From NCBI GenBank assembly GCA_018817385.1, contig JAHIUA010000077.1, positions 62,001-126,000 of the forward strand: 64,000 bases of DNA. The letters run 5' to 3'. Position numbers and translations under genes: made by a program. Origin of the DNA: Pseudomonadota bacterium. Its GTDB lineage: Bacteria > Desulfobacterota > Desulfobulbia > Desulfobulbales > Desulfocapsaceae. The notes beneath the pieces are model-generated. The model saw only the letters and a program-made list of their open reading frames with translations, was not told the origin of the DNA and searched no databases. Below, piece after piece: positions 27,454-36,659 of the stretch. Position 1 is the stretch's first letter, and each line of letters opens with the position of its first letter.

Positions 27454-29987
27454 ATTATCCGGTATGGCTCCTCGATGCATTGGGCGGCGGCACTCTCATT
27501 GCACTCATTGCTGTGGTCCACGTCTATATAGCCCACTTTGCCGTGGGTGGGGGCCTCTTTCTGGTCTTGACAGAACTCAAAGGCCTGCGTGAAGAATCCC
27601 CTCCTATTCTTGAATACACCAGAAAACATGCCAGATTTTTCCTCCTCCTGACCATGGTCTTTGGCGGACTCACTGGAGTGGGAATCTGGTTCACCATTTC
27701 TCTTCTCAATCCCGCCGCTACTTCAGCACTTATCCATATTTTTGTCTTTGCCTGGGCCGCAGAATGGGTCTTTTTTTTAGGAGAAATCGTCTCCCTGCTC
27801 CTCTACTACTACTCCTTCAACAAGATCAGCTCCCGCAACCATCTGATCCTGGGCTGGATTTATTTTGCCTGTGCCTGGTTTTCTCTCTTTTTCATCAATG
27901 GAATCATCGACTTCATGCTCACCCCCGGCAGCTGGTCGGATAACAACAATTTCTGGGTCGGCTTTTTCAACCCCACCTTTTGGCCCGCCCTCTTTTTCCG
28001 AACCTTCCTGGCCTTGATAATAGCCGGTCTCTTTGGCTTTCTCACCAGTGTAAACATCAAAGATGTTATCCTCAGATCCAAGATGATCCGCTACTGCGGA
28101 CTCTGGCTCATGCCCCCCCTCCTCCTCCTCCTTGCCTCTGCACTGTGGTACAAGACTGCCCTGCCACCGGCCCAGCAGGAGATGATTTTCGCCACCTCTC
28201 CAGAGCTCAAGCCTTTCCTCTCCGGCTTCATCTTTCTCTCGCCTATCCTCTTTGCCGGAGGTCTCCTCCTTGCCGTGTTACGCCCTCAGGCAGTGCTCCG
28301 GCCCTTGGCCTGGGTCCTCCTTTTCCTCGGCTTTCTCTATATAGGAAGTTTTGAATTCATCCGTGAAGGGGGTCGCAGGCCCTTTATCATTCACGACTAT
28401 ATGTACTCCAACTCCATCCTCAAAAAGGATTTTGCCACGATCCAGGAAGGCGGTGTCCTGCAGACGGCTCGCTGGATCAACAACCGGGAGGTTACCTCAG
28501 AAAACCGCATGGCTGCTGGAAAAGAGCTTTCCACTCTCCTCTGCCTGCCATGCCATTCTGAAGGTGGTCCCCTCAACAACATCACCCTTCAGGCCAGGAA
28601 ATACACCCCGGAGGGCATGCAGGCCTTTATCAGCAGCATGGGCACAGCCAATCCCTACATGCCGCCCTTTGCGGGAAATAAAGAAGAAGTCGCCATTCTG
28701 GCAGAGTACCTCAGCACCCGGCTCGGGCCACGCTTTGCCACTGTACCAGCAGAGATTACCCCAGTGAACGTGGCCCCACTGTCCTTTGACCCACAGACCT
28801 CTGAGTATGTCCTCCTTGGCGGACCAACACTTGGCACCATCCTCTCTTCAGAACCGGAAGCATCCGGAATAGATATCTCTTACGGTCCGCCAACCCTTCG
28901 CGCCCAACTCATTTTCCGCAATGCCAGTCCCAGCGTCATCATGGACGGGATCACTATCAGCTACAACATAGAGACAGGAGAAGGTCTCTTGCAGGGAGAT
29001 CTCAGCCAACAAGACGGCTATTTTGAGACCACACTGTCTGAAATGCCCAGCATCTCCAACCCATTTCGTCCTTTTCTCATCGCTGAACTGCGGGCTGAAA
29101 GAGAAGGCAAGATCGTTGCCGCGACCAAACTCAAATTGGGAATTTCCACAGAACTCGGCTGCCGCAACTGCCATGGGGGCAGCTGGCGCCAAGACGGAAA
29201 GTCCGGTCTTTCCAGAGCCACAGCGGCGGCCATCCTCTTAACCCACGACCAGCGCAGCAACACCAATCTCAGTGCAGACTTTTCCAGGGGAAAAATAGTG
29301 GTCTGCTCTTCCTGCCACGGCGATTTCAGCCGCGGTACAGAAAGCAGGCCCGGACTCCTCAGCCTTTCGGCTGCCATACACGGCTTTCATGCCAGCCTGT
29401 TATTCAACGCCGAGGGCAACAGCTGTACTCTCTGCCATTCATCCAGTGCAAGCGGAGCCAGTCACTCCTTCGACGGCATCCACAAGCAACTTGACCTCGA
29501 ATGCAGCAACTGCCACGGCTCACTGGCAGATCATGCCGCAGGCCTCCTCAAAAAAGAAGAAGGGAATGGCCAGGCAAAAAAACTCCTCTCCCTCCTTCAA
29601 GACAAGGGCGAAGTGGCCATTGCTGATATCAAGCCGCGCTCTCCCTGGACCATGGAACCCGACTGCCTCACCTGTCATGTGGATTTCCAACCCCCGGAAA
29701 CAGACAACGGCTTCAATTCCTGGACAGAAAACGAAGATGAGCTGTTCCATAATCGCATGGACGAGGCAGGTGCCCTTCTCTGTTCTTCCTGCCATGGTCA
29801 GCCCCATTCTCTTTATCCGGCCACCAATCGCTACGGCAAGGCTATCGGAGCACTGCAACCCCTCCAGTATCAGGGCACCTCTTATCCCATCGCTGCAGAC
29901 AAGGGCTGCGCTGTCTGTCATACCGTAGAAATGGAGGACGAGATGCACCACCCCGGTTCTCTGGCCATTTTCAGAAATCGAGAATAG
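27450..29987 (+). CDS. bd-oxidase-like membrane domain fused to octahaem cytochrome c (CbcA-like)
   Basis: 845 residues. The N-terminal ~300 residues form a multi-span domain with histidines placed as in CydA-type haem b sites (VVHVYIAHFAVGGGLFL). Next is a class I cytochrome c-like domain: CLPCH followed by the methionine loop YMPPFAGN (~360-430). The periplasmic C-terminal region adds seven further CxxCH motifs (CRNCH, CSSCH, CTLCH, CSNCH, CLTCH, CSSCH, CAVCH), giving eight c-haems. This would carry electrons from membrane quinol into the periplasm rather than to oxygen. It is divergent from the true cytochrome bd operon. A 14-base palindrome (29993-30006) follows the stop. Family resemblance to Geobacter CbcA is from memory. 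Confidence 0.82.
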   Translation: MNYPVWLLDALGGGTLIALIAVVHVYIAHFAVGGGLFLVLTELKGLREESPPILEYTRKHARFFLLLTMVFGGLTGVGIWFTISLLNPAATSALIHIFVFAWAAEWVFFLGEIVSLLLYYYSFNKISSRNHLILGWIYFACAWFSLFFINGIIDFMLTPGSWSDNNNFWVGFFNPTFWPALFFRTFLALIIAGLFGFLTSVNIKDVILRSKMIRYCGLWLMPPLLLLLASALWYKTALPPAQQEMIFATSPELKPFLSGFIFLSPILFAGGLLLAVLRPQAVLRPLAWVLLFLGFLYIGSFEFIREGGRRPFIIHDYMYSNSILKKDFATIQEGGVLQTARWINNREVTSENRMAAGKELSTLLCLPCHSEGGPLNNITLQARKYTPEGMQAFISSMGTANPYMPPFAGNKEEVAILAEYLSTRLGPRFATVPAEITPVNVAPLSFDPQTSEYVLLGGPTLGTILSSEPEASGIDISYGPPTLRAQLIFRNASPSVIMDGITISYNIETGEGLLQGDLSQQDGYFETTLSEMPSISNPFRPFLIAELRAEREGKIVAATKLKLGISTELGCRNCHGGSWRQDGKSGLSRATAAAILLTHDQRSNTNLSADFSRGKIVVCSSCHGDFSRGTESRPGLLSLSAAIHGFHASLLFNAEGNSCTLCHSSSASGASHSFDGIHKQLDLECSNCHGSLADHAAGLLKKEEGNGQAKKLLSLLQDKGEVAIADIKPRSPWTMEPDCLTCHVDFQPPETDNGFNSWTENEDELFHNRMDEAGALLCSSCHGQPHSLYPATNRYGKAIGALQPLQYQGTSYPIAADKGCAVCHTVEMEDEMHHPGSLAIFRNRE

Positions 29988-30163
29988 GCAACGGGCCAGC
30001 TGGCCCCAAAAAATTACCTGGGAAAAGAATATGCCCCCCAGCTTTCTTTCAGAAAAAAATCAGCCGCAGCAGGCCGATTGGAAGCAACATTGACTCAATC
30101 AAAATAACAGGCCACACAGGTGCCAGCAAATCGGCATCCCCTTTGAATGGTGAAAGGTTAGCC

Positions 30164-30550
30164 GTGAGACAGGACGAAGACAAACAGACTCTCCAGCCTT
30201 TTATTGACAGGTTGGAGCAATGGGGCTGCCAGGTCCTGCGGGCCATCAACCAACCCAACCCGTATCGAGGAGGATTCTCCATCCTCTTTCGTTCTAATGA
30301 GGCCACGGCCCGGGCCATTGCTGATCTGGGAATTGCTCAGATACTGCTCGACCTCAGGGCCGATACCTACCTGTTACGCCTGCCGGAGGTCAACATCGAT
30401 GCATCCTCAGGCCCTCGCCCGCCAATACTTCCCTGGAACGAGGTGACAAAACAAAAAAGACTGGATGAGCTTCTCAACCTTTGGAACAGCAGTGGGGATA
30501 TCCTGGAAAGACGAAAACGCCGTCTGGGCATGTTTTACCAAGAGCTGTAA
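30164..30550 (+). CDS. Small soluble protein, unknown function
   Basis: About 128 residues from a GTG at 30164 behind GAAAGG; an in-frame TTG at 30143 is the alternative, and no ATG is available. The product is charged, with alpha/beta character (LRADTYLLRLPEV, then a basic C-terminal helix LERRKRRLGMFYQEL). No signal peptide, membrane span or known motif. Codon use resembles its neighbours, which supports it being a real gene. Confidence 0.55.
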   Translation: MRQDEDKQTLQPFIDRLEQWGCQVLRAINQPNPYRGGFSILFRSNEATARAIADLGIAQILLDLRADTYLLRLPEVNIDASSGPRPPILPWNEVTKQKRLDELLNLWNSSGDILERRKRRLGMFYQEL

Positions 30551-30678
30551 AAACAGAGGAGCGCAATGGGGAATGACAATAAAAACTTTTCCTGTTGGCC
30601 ATTGTCTCTCTCAGGCCGTATTCTTGGCACTGACTTGCCATGAAGGTGAAAGCTCCTACCTTTTCTGCCGGCAGGCGA

Positions 30679-31593
30679 TCATCCGGCCAGCAGGAGATCG
30701 AGAAGATCGGCCCGCTCTCCAAGCCGTTTTCGATACTCCCCTTCCACTCTCTCCAAACCCTGCCCATCCACTATGATCCCTGAAACCCCTCCATAGCGGA
30801 GTAAAAGAGATTCGAGCCTTCCACTCTCTGTCTCCCCTCTTTCCATTTCATTTTCCCAATCTTTGAGAGCCACAAATCTGCTCAACAAATCCGCCAGGAT
30901 GAGAAGCTGACTGGAATGGGCACAGTCTGCCAGCTTTTCATAATTATGATGCTCACCAACCATCTGTACCAGGCTTGGCGGGAACATCCAGCGATAGAGA
31001 AGCTGAGCCCCCAGTTCATCGTGACCGCACCCCAGGGTCCCCAGCTCAATCTCCAGATCCTCCGCCCCTGTGAGCTGACCATAATGGGCTATTCCTTCAA
31101 TTTCCTCGGAAAATTCGTTCACAACCAACAATTTTCCGAGATCATGGAGCATTCCGCCTAAAAAAAAGAGCTGGCTCTCTTCGTGACCCTGCTCGGCAAT
31201 ACATTCTGCAGCCAGGCCACACTCCAGTGAATGCCTCCAGATGCCGGTCACCAGGGTACGCTGATGACTGTTCGTCAGTTTGAATGTCTGGAACAGCACC
31301 CTGGCCAGGATCAGGTTCTGGACCTCGCTCTTGCCCAGAAGCGAGAGGGCATGTTTAAGAGAAACGACCTGTCGCCGCAATCCGTAAAAAGCAGAGTTGG
31401 AAAGCTTTAAGACTGCGGCAACCAAAGAGACATCTCCTCTGAGTACGGTCTCTAGATCTGCGGCCATGGTATCTGGGTCAGATACCATCTCCATAACCCG
31501 CATGGCCACTGAGGGCAGGGGAGCAAAATCCTCAACACAGGCAGCAACACGTTTATAGAGCAAGGTCTGTTTAGTGTCCGTCCGTCGAAGCAT
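30679..31593 (-). CDS. HDOD-domain signalling protein
   Basis: 304 residues. The HDOD core (~20-215) has the conserved LPSVAMRVMEMVSDPD start, VLKLSNSAFYGLRR, and RHSLECG plus GGMLHDLGKL in the second half, so the HD pair is kept. HDOD proteins bind partners or nucleotides in second-messenger and motility pathways; few are shown to be enzymes. The start overlaps the end of the GGDEF gene by 23 bases with a GAGGAG site inside it, so the two are translationally coupled and probably work together. Confidence 0.85.
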   Translation of the reverse strand: MLRRTDTKQTLLYKRVAACVEDFAPLPSVAMRVMEMVSDPDTMAADLETVLRGDVSLVAAVLKLSNSAFYGLRRQVVSLKHALSLLGKSEVQNLILARVLFQTFKLTNSHQRTLVTGIWRHSLECGLAAECIAEQGHEESQLFFLGGMLHDLGKLLVVNEFSEEIEGIAHYGQLTGAEDLEIELGTLGCGHDELGAQLLYRWMFPPSLVQMVGEHHNYEKLADCAHSSQLLILADLLSRFVALKDWENEMERGETESGRLESLLLRYGGVSGIIVDGQGLERVEGEYRKRLGERADLLDLLLAG

Positions 31594-33223
31594 CTACTGA
31601 CTCCTCGAAAGTGGATAAGAAATTATTTTCCTCGAGCACCTTGAGCAACATATCGACAAGAAAGGGATCGAACTGGCCTCCGGAGTGCAGGCGAAGCTCT
31701 TCCGCCACTTCCTCTCTGCTCATCCCCCTCTTTTCAGAAATTGGAGAACTCATGGCAACGAATGAATCAATGAGGGTAAAAATCCTTGATGCCATGGGAA
31801 TTTCATTGCCCTTCAAGCCATCCGGATATCCCGAGCCATCATAATGTTCATGGTGAGAATAGAGAATGACCCGTTCAGAGGCGAAAAAATCAAACATGGT
31901 TGTCAGTTCCCGAAGCATGAGGGGCTGATCAAAGAGCATGTTTTCCTGTTCCGTATTCAGGGGTCCTTCCGTCTCCAGAGAACTGTCGTGAATGTAACAG
32001 CGAAAAAGGTCATGCAGTTTGATTGCACGACGAAATGAATGGATGAGCTTTTCGGGAAGGTTCAGTTTCTTGGTAAGTTGGTCCAGGACTTTATTGAACA
32101 GATTATTACGATCCACCAACATGTCATATTCTCGAGTCTGAGCATGGACCATGGCCTCAAATGAGGCAATGGTCATGGCACGGGCCTTTTCGATGGTGGC
32201 ATTGAGTTGACTCTGCTGAGAAGAATCGATGGCATCCTTGATATGATTTTCAAGACCGTGCAGACTCCCCTCAGGGGCTCTGTAGTGAACCACACGATTG
32301 CGTCCCTCGGCCTTGGCCTGATAGAGGGCATTATCCACATAATCAATAAGGACTCCAGGAGGGGCAATCTCATCACCAAAACCTGAATAGACTCCAATGG
32401 AGACCGTTACATACCGGGTATAACGCCTATTGGCAAAAACGGTGGAGGCGACCTTCTCCCTCAGTTTTTCGGCAACTGCTTCCGCCCGTTTCGCATCAAT
32501 ATTGGGTAAAATAACCAAAAACTCCTCTCCTCCATAGCGACCGAATATATCAGACTTACGAAGATCCTCCAGCACCCTCCTGGTAAATTCTTTAAGAACA
32601 AAATCACCAAAGGGGTGTCCACAGGAATCGTTCACATCCTTAAAAAAGTCAAGATCGAGAAGAAAAACCGAGAGAGAAGTCTTATAGCGCCGCGCCCGGG
32701 AAACTTCCCGAGCCAGTTGTTCCTGGAGATGATTATGATTGTAGAGACCGGTCAGACTATCCCGGATAGCGCGCTGTTCCAGCTTCAGGTTCTGCTCGTG
32801 GACCTTGCTGGTAGCAATTTCCAGCTGCTGCTGGCGAGCGGCCAGCTCCAGAAAAACTTTGACCTTGGCCTTCAAGACAAGGGGATTCACCGGTCGTTCG
32901 AGAAAATCAACAGCACCTGCAGCATAGCCCTGCTCCAGCAAGCCCCCTATCTCCTCTGCCTCTGCCTGAAATATAACCGGGATATGGCCTACCTGTTCAC
33001 TTTTACCAAGGATACGAACCCGTTCGAAAGGTTCTGGATCCGAAGAGTCCACGGCGAGAAGAATCAGGGCAAAATTCTGCTCCAGCACCAGATCCAGTAT
33101 CCTCTCAGCATGTTCAGCAACAACAACATCCACATCAAGATCTTTCAGGACCGCTTGCACCGTGGTCAGATTGACGATGTCATTATCTATGAGCAAAATG
33201 GATTGATTCCGATCTCCCCCCAT
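31571..33223 (-). CDS. Diguanylate cyclase with degenerate receiver and HD-GYP-like domain
   Basis: 550 residues. The N-terminal receiver-like domain (~1-130) starts ILLIDNDIVN, but the phospho-acceptor strand reads ILLAVDSSDPEP, so the usual aspartate is replaced by alanine. The central GGDEF domain (~165-330) has an intact active site, RYGGEEF, so c-di-GMP synthesis is plausible. The C-terminal part resembles HD-GYP: HHEHYDGSGYPDGLKGNEIP is well kept, but the first HD region (IKLHDLFRCYIHD) and the expected histidine some 30 residues later are altered, so phosphodiesterase activity is doubtful. It is followed, with overlap, by the HDOD gene. Confidence 0.88.
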   Translation of the reverse strand: MGGDRNQSILLIDNDIVNLTTVQAVLKDLDVDVVVAEHAERILDLVLEQNFALILLAVDSSDPEPFERVRILGKSEQVGHIPVIFQAEAEEIGGLLEQGYAAGAVDFLERPVNPLVLKAKVKVFLELAARQQQLEIATSKVHEQNLKLEQRAIRDSLTGLYNHNHLQEQLAREVSRARRYKTSLSVFLLDLDFFKDVNDSCGHPFGDFVLKEFTRRVLEDLRKSDIFGRYGGEEFLVILPNIDAKRAEAVAEKLREKVASTVFANRRYTRYVTVSIGVYSGFGDEIAPPGVLIDYVDNALYQAKAEGRNRVVHYRAPEGSLHGLENHIKDAIDSSQQSQLNATIEKARAMTIASFEAMVHAQTREYDMLVDRNNLFNKVLDQLTKKLNLPEKLIHSFRRAIKLHDLFRCYIHDSSLETEGPLNTEQENMLFDQPLMLRELTTMFDFFASERVILYSHHEHYDGSGYPDGLKGNEIPMASRIFTLIDSFVAMSSPISEKRGMSREEVAEELRLHSGGQFDPFLVDMLLKVLEENNFLSTFEESVDASTDGH

Positions 33224-33470
33224 ACTTCCTTTCCATTAAAAATGATTGGACTGCGAGAAAACACAAAAAAAAAGGACAGGATCGCCTTTTCAAGAAGTAA
33301 GAATATCTAAGCATACCACTATAATAAAAAAATAAATAGAACAAGGAAAACAAAAATTCCCCCTGCCACTGTCCAGGCCTTGAACTACAGACAGCTTTCC
33401 AGTATAAATCAGTCATTCTCCGGCACTTGTTCGTAACAGCATTGACCCCACCAAACCAATGAGGACGATC

Positions 33471-35366
33471 ATGGGACAACTCGACACTTTTTTTCAGCAG
33501 AGCATTGAACAACCCGAACAATTCTGGGCCAAGGCCGCAGAAGGCATCGACTGGATAAAAAAATGGGATAAGGTCCTTGATGCTTCCAACCCTCCGTTTT
33601 ATCGTTGGTTTGCTGGCGCCACCCTCAACACCTGTTACAATGCGGTGGACCGCCATGTGAATGCTGGTCGTGGTGAACAGACCGCCATCATCTATGACTC
33701 ACCAGTGACAGACACCATTGCCAAGATCACCTACAGAGAACTCCAGCAACGGGTTGCTCGTTTCGCCGGCAGCCTCAGAGATCAGGGGGTGAGCAAGGGA
33801 GATACCGTCATTATTTACATGCCCATGGTCCCCGAGGCAGCAGTGGCCATGCTCGCCTGTGCCCGACTCGGCGCTATCCATTCCGTTGTCTTTGGCGGCT
33901 TTGCCGCCAGCGAGCTGGCCATTCGGATTGATCACGCCCGCCCTAAGGTTCTGGTCACAGCCTCTGGAGCTGTGGAGGGAAAAAAAATCATTCCCTACAA
34001 ACCCCTGGTAGACAGAGCCATTGACCAATCTGCCCACAAACCGGAAAAATGCATCGTTTTCCAACGAGAGATGGTGGAAGCGGAAATGATGGCAGGCAGG
34101 GACCTGGACTGGCAAGAAATCGAGGCTGCCAGCGAACCGGCCGACTGTGTCCCCGTGGCAGCTACCGATCCCCTCTACATCCTCTATACCTCGGGGACCA
34201 CAGGCATGCCCAAGGGGGTTATGCGCGATAACGGCGGCCATGCCGTGGCCCTCCACTGGTCCATGAAAAATATCTATGACATAAATGCCGGAGACGTCTT
34301 CTGGTCAGCATCCGATGTGGGCTGGGTGGTGGGTCATTCCTACATCGTCTACGGCCCCCTGCTCAAGGGAGCCACCACCGTCCTCTACGAAGGCAAGCCC
34401 ATCGGCACCCCAGATGCCGGTGCCTTCTGGCGGGTTATCTCCCAGCATGGCGTCAAGACCCTCTTCACCGCTCCCACTGCCTTTCGCGCCATCAAGAAAG
34501 AAGACCCCAAGGGGGCACTGCTGGGTCAATACGATCTCACCTCCTTTGCAGCCCTCTATCTTGCCGGAGAACGTCTCGATCCTGACACCTATCACTGGGC
34601 CTCAGACCTCTTGGCCGTTCCCATCATTGATCACTGGTGGCAGACCGAGACCGGCTGGGCCATTGTAGCCAACTGTCGCGGAATCGAAGAACTGGAGATA
34701 AAGCCAGGATCGCCCACCCGCCCTGTTCCCGGCTACGATGTCCACATCCTCGACAACGAGGGCAAGGAACTGCCTGCCGGTGAGGAAGGGAATATCGCCA
34801 TCAAACTCCCCCTGCCACCAGGTACTCTTGCCACCCTCTGGCGCAATGAAAAACGCTTCATCTCTTCCTATATGTCTTCCTTTCCCGGTTACTATGAAAC
34901 CAGCGATGGCGGTTTTATCGATGAAGATGGCTATGTCTTTGTCATGGGCCGCATAGACGATGTCATCAACATAGCCGGCCACCGCCTGTCCACGGGCTCC
35001 ATGGAAGAAGTGATCGCCACCCATCCTGATGTGGCCGAATGTGCGGTCATCGGTACCGACGATCAACTCAAGGGCCAGCTGCCCCTGGGACTCTTTGTCC
35101 TCAAGGCAGGAGTCGACCGTGACGTCGAAGAAATCAGAAGAGAACTGGTGCAGATGGTCCGGGAAGAAATCGGCCCCATAGCCTGTCTGCGGGTAACCTC
35201 CTCGGTTAACCGCTTACCCAAGACCCGTTCCGGCAAGATCCTGCGCGGTACCATGCGCTCCATTGCCAACGGCAAAGAATACCGGATGCCGTCGACCATT
35301 GACGATCCCGTAAGCCTTGAGGAAATCACGGATACCCTCCAGGTCTTGGGATATCCCAAGACCTGA
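33471..35366 (+). CDS. prpE: Propionyl-CoA synthetase (AMP-forming)
   Basis: 631 residues from the ATG at 33471, which has GAGGA six bases upstream; an in-frame ATG at 33459 is the alternative. The enzyme activates propionate (or acetate) to the acyl-CoA with ATP. Acyl-adenylate motifs are YTSGTTGMPKGV (near residue 240), WWQTETGW (near 390) and the C-terminal catalytic lysine region LPKTRSGKILRG. The short-chain-specific segment SDVGWVVGHSYIVYGPLL and the overall sequence fit PrpE better than Acs. It begins the propionate block and supplies propionyl-CoA to the downstream carboxylation and mutase steps. Confidence 0.9.
   Translation: MGQLDTFFQQSIEQPEQFWAKAAEGIDWIKKWDKVLDASNPPFYRWFAGATLNTCYNAVDRHVNAGRGEQTAIIYDSPVTDTIAKITYRELQQRVARFAGSLRDQGVSKGDTVIIYMPMVPEAAVAMLACARLGAIHSVVFGGFAASELAIRIDHARPKVLVTASGAVEGKKIIPYKPLVDRAIDQSAHKPEKCIVFQREMVEAEMMAGRDLDWQEIEAASEPADCVPVAATDPLYILYTSGTTGMPKGVMRDNGGHAVALHWSMKNIYDINAGDVFWSASDVGWVVGHSYIVYGPLLKGATTVLYEGKPIGTPDAGAFWRVISQHGVKTLFTAPTAFRAIKKEDPKGALLGQYDLTSFAALYLAGERLDPDTYHWASDLLAVPIIDHWWQTETGWAIVANCRGIEELEIKPGSPTRPVPGYDVHILDNEGKELPAGEEGNIAIKLPLPPGTLATLWRNEKRFISSYMSSFPGYYETSDGGFIDEDGYVFVMGRIDDVINIAGHRLSTGSMEEVIATHPDVAECAVIGTDDQLKGQLPLGLFVLKAGVDRDVEEIRRELVQMVREEIGPIACLRVTSSVNRLPKTRSGKILRGTMRSIANGKEYRMPSTIDDPVSLEEITDTLQVLGYPKT
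35340..35365. repeat. Perfect 26-bp palindrome across the prpE stop
   Basis: The last eight codons of prpE and most of its stop codon form a perfect inverted repeat (arms of 13 bases, no spacer). An A-rich stretch follows on the plus strand, so it is not a standard plus-strand terminator; it may be an RNA-stabilising or attenuating hairpin between prpE and sucC. Confidence 0.85.
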
Positions 35367-35501
35367 CAGATAAAAAAACTGTTCACGAACAGAGAAATTG
35401 GCAGAAAAGAAGCAAGTATTTTTGCCATTCTCCTGTTCATGTTCAATAAAATTGTTTAACTTGCTGCTGTTCATCCAGCTACGGTTTGCCGAAATAGAAC
35501 T

Positions 35502-36659
35502 ATGAAAATCCATGAATATCAAGCCAAGGAACTCTTTCGTCAGGCAGGAATCCCTGTCCCGGATGGTCAAGTCTGCCACCAGAAAGAAGAGATCCCTGCC
35601 CTCGTCGCCAGCCTGAATCTGCCAGTGGCAATCAAGGCCCAGGTCCTGGCTGGCGGTCGAGGCAAGGGAGGGGGAGTGCTCTTGGCTAATACCGCAGAAG
35701 AGGCCCAAGTGGCCGCAGATAAAATTCTCGGCATGCAGCTGGTCACGCTCCAGACCGGAGAAGAGGGAACCGAGGTCAAGACCATCCTTTTTGAGCAGGC
35801 GATAGCCCTGAAAAAGGAACTCTACCTCTCCATGCTCATTGATCGGGAGCGGGCAGACATCGTTATCATTGCCAGCAGAGACGGGGGAATGGATATCGAA
35901 ACAGTGGCCCAGCAGACACCGGAGAGGATTGTCACCGTCCATGTCAACCCCCTCCTCGGCCTCCTGGGCTTCCAGCTGCGAAAGCTGATCTTCGACCTTG
36001 ACCTCGACCCGGCAGTGAAAAAGCCCTTTACCGCTCTTGTCAAAAAATTATTTGCCCTCTTCCTTGACTCAGACTGCTCTCTTGTGGAGATCAACCCACT
36101 GGCCATCACCGCAGACAATACGATCATGGCCCTGGATGCCAAGATGGAGATCGACGACAACAGTCTCTTTCGCCATCGCAAGATCGCTGCCACCCATGAC
36201 TGCAGCCAGGATGATGTCCTCGAGGTCGCAGCTGCTGCCCATGGACTCAACTATATCCGCCTCGACGGCAGCATCGGCAGCATGGTCAATGGCGCAGGCC
36301 TGGCCATGGCCACCATGGATCTTATTAAGCAGGCCGGGGTCGAACCGGCAAATTTCCTCGATGTCGGCGGCGGGGCCAGTGCGGAAATGGTAGAAAACGG
36401 CTTCCGCATCCTCTTGAGCGATCCTAATGTGCGCGGGATCTTCATCAATATCTTCGGAGGTATTCTGCGCTGCGACATCCTGGCCCGGGGGGTGGTGAGT
36501 GCTGCCCGCAAAGTTGACCTTTCTCTGCCAGTGGTGGTGCGTATGGAGGGAACAAACGTGGAAGAGGGACGACAAATCCTCGCCCACTCAGGACTGAACC
36601 TGACCAGCGCCCACAATCTCAATCACGCAGTGTCCCTGTTGACTGCAATGGTGCCCTAA
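35502..36659 (+). CDS. sucC: Succinyl-CoA synthetase beta subunit (ADP-forming)
   Basis: 385 residues, full length. The ATP-grasp domain shows MKIHEYQAKELFRQAGIPVP, KAQVLAGGRGKGGGV and VEINPLA; the CoA-ligase part has FLDVGGGAS and NIFGGILRCDILA. With SucD it interconverts succinyl-CoA and succinate with ATP formation. In propionate oxidation this step gives substrate-level ATP; in the other direction it activates succinate. The partner sucD is separated from it by an unusual GDPD-like gene. Confidence 0.95.
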   Translation: MKIHEYQAKELFRQAGIPVPDGQVCHQKEEIPALVASLNLPVAIKAQVLAGGRGKGGGVLLANTAEEAQVAADKILGMQLVTLQTGEEGTEVKTILFEQAIALKKELYLSMLIDRERADIVIIASRDGGMDIETVAQQTPERIVTVHVNPLLGLLGFQLRKLIFDLDLDPAVKKPFTALVKKLFALFLDSDCSLVEINPLAITADNTIMALDAKMEIDDNSLFRHRKIAATHDCSQDDVLEVAAAAHGLNYIRLDGSIGSMVNGAGLAMATMDLIKQAGVEPANFLDVGGGASAEMVENGFRILLSDPNVRGIFINIFGGILRCDILARGVVSAARKVDLSLPVVVRMEGTNVEEGRQILAHSGLNLTSAHNLNHAVSLLTAMVP

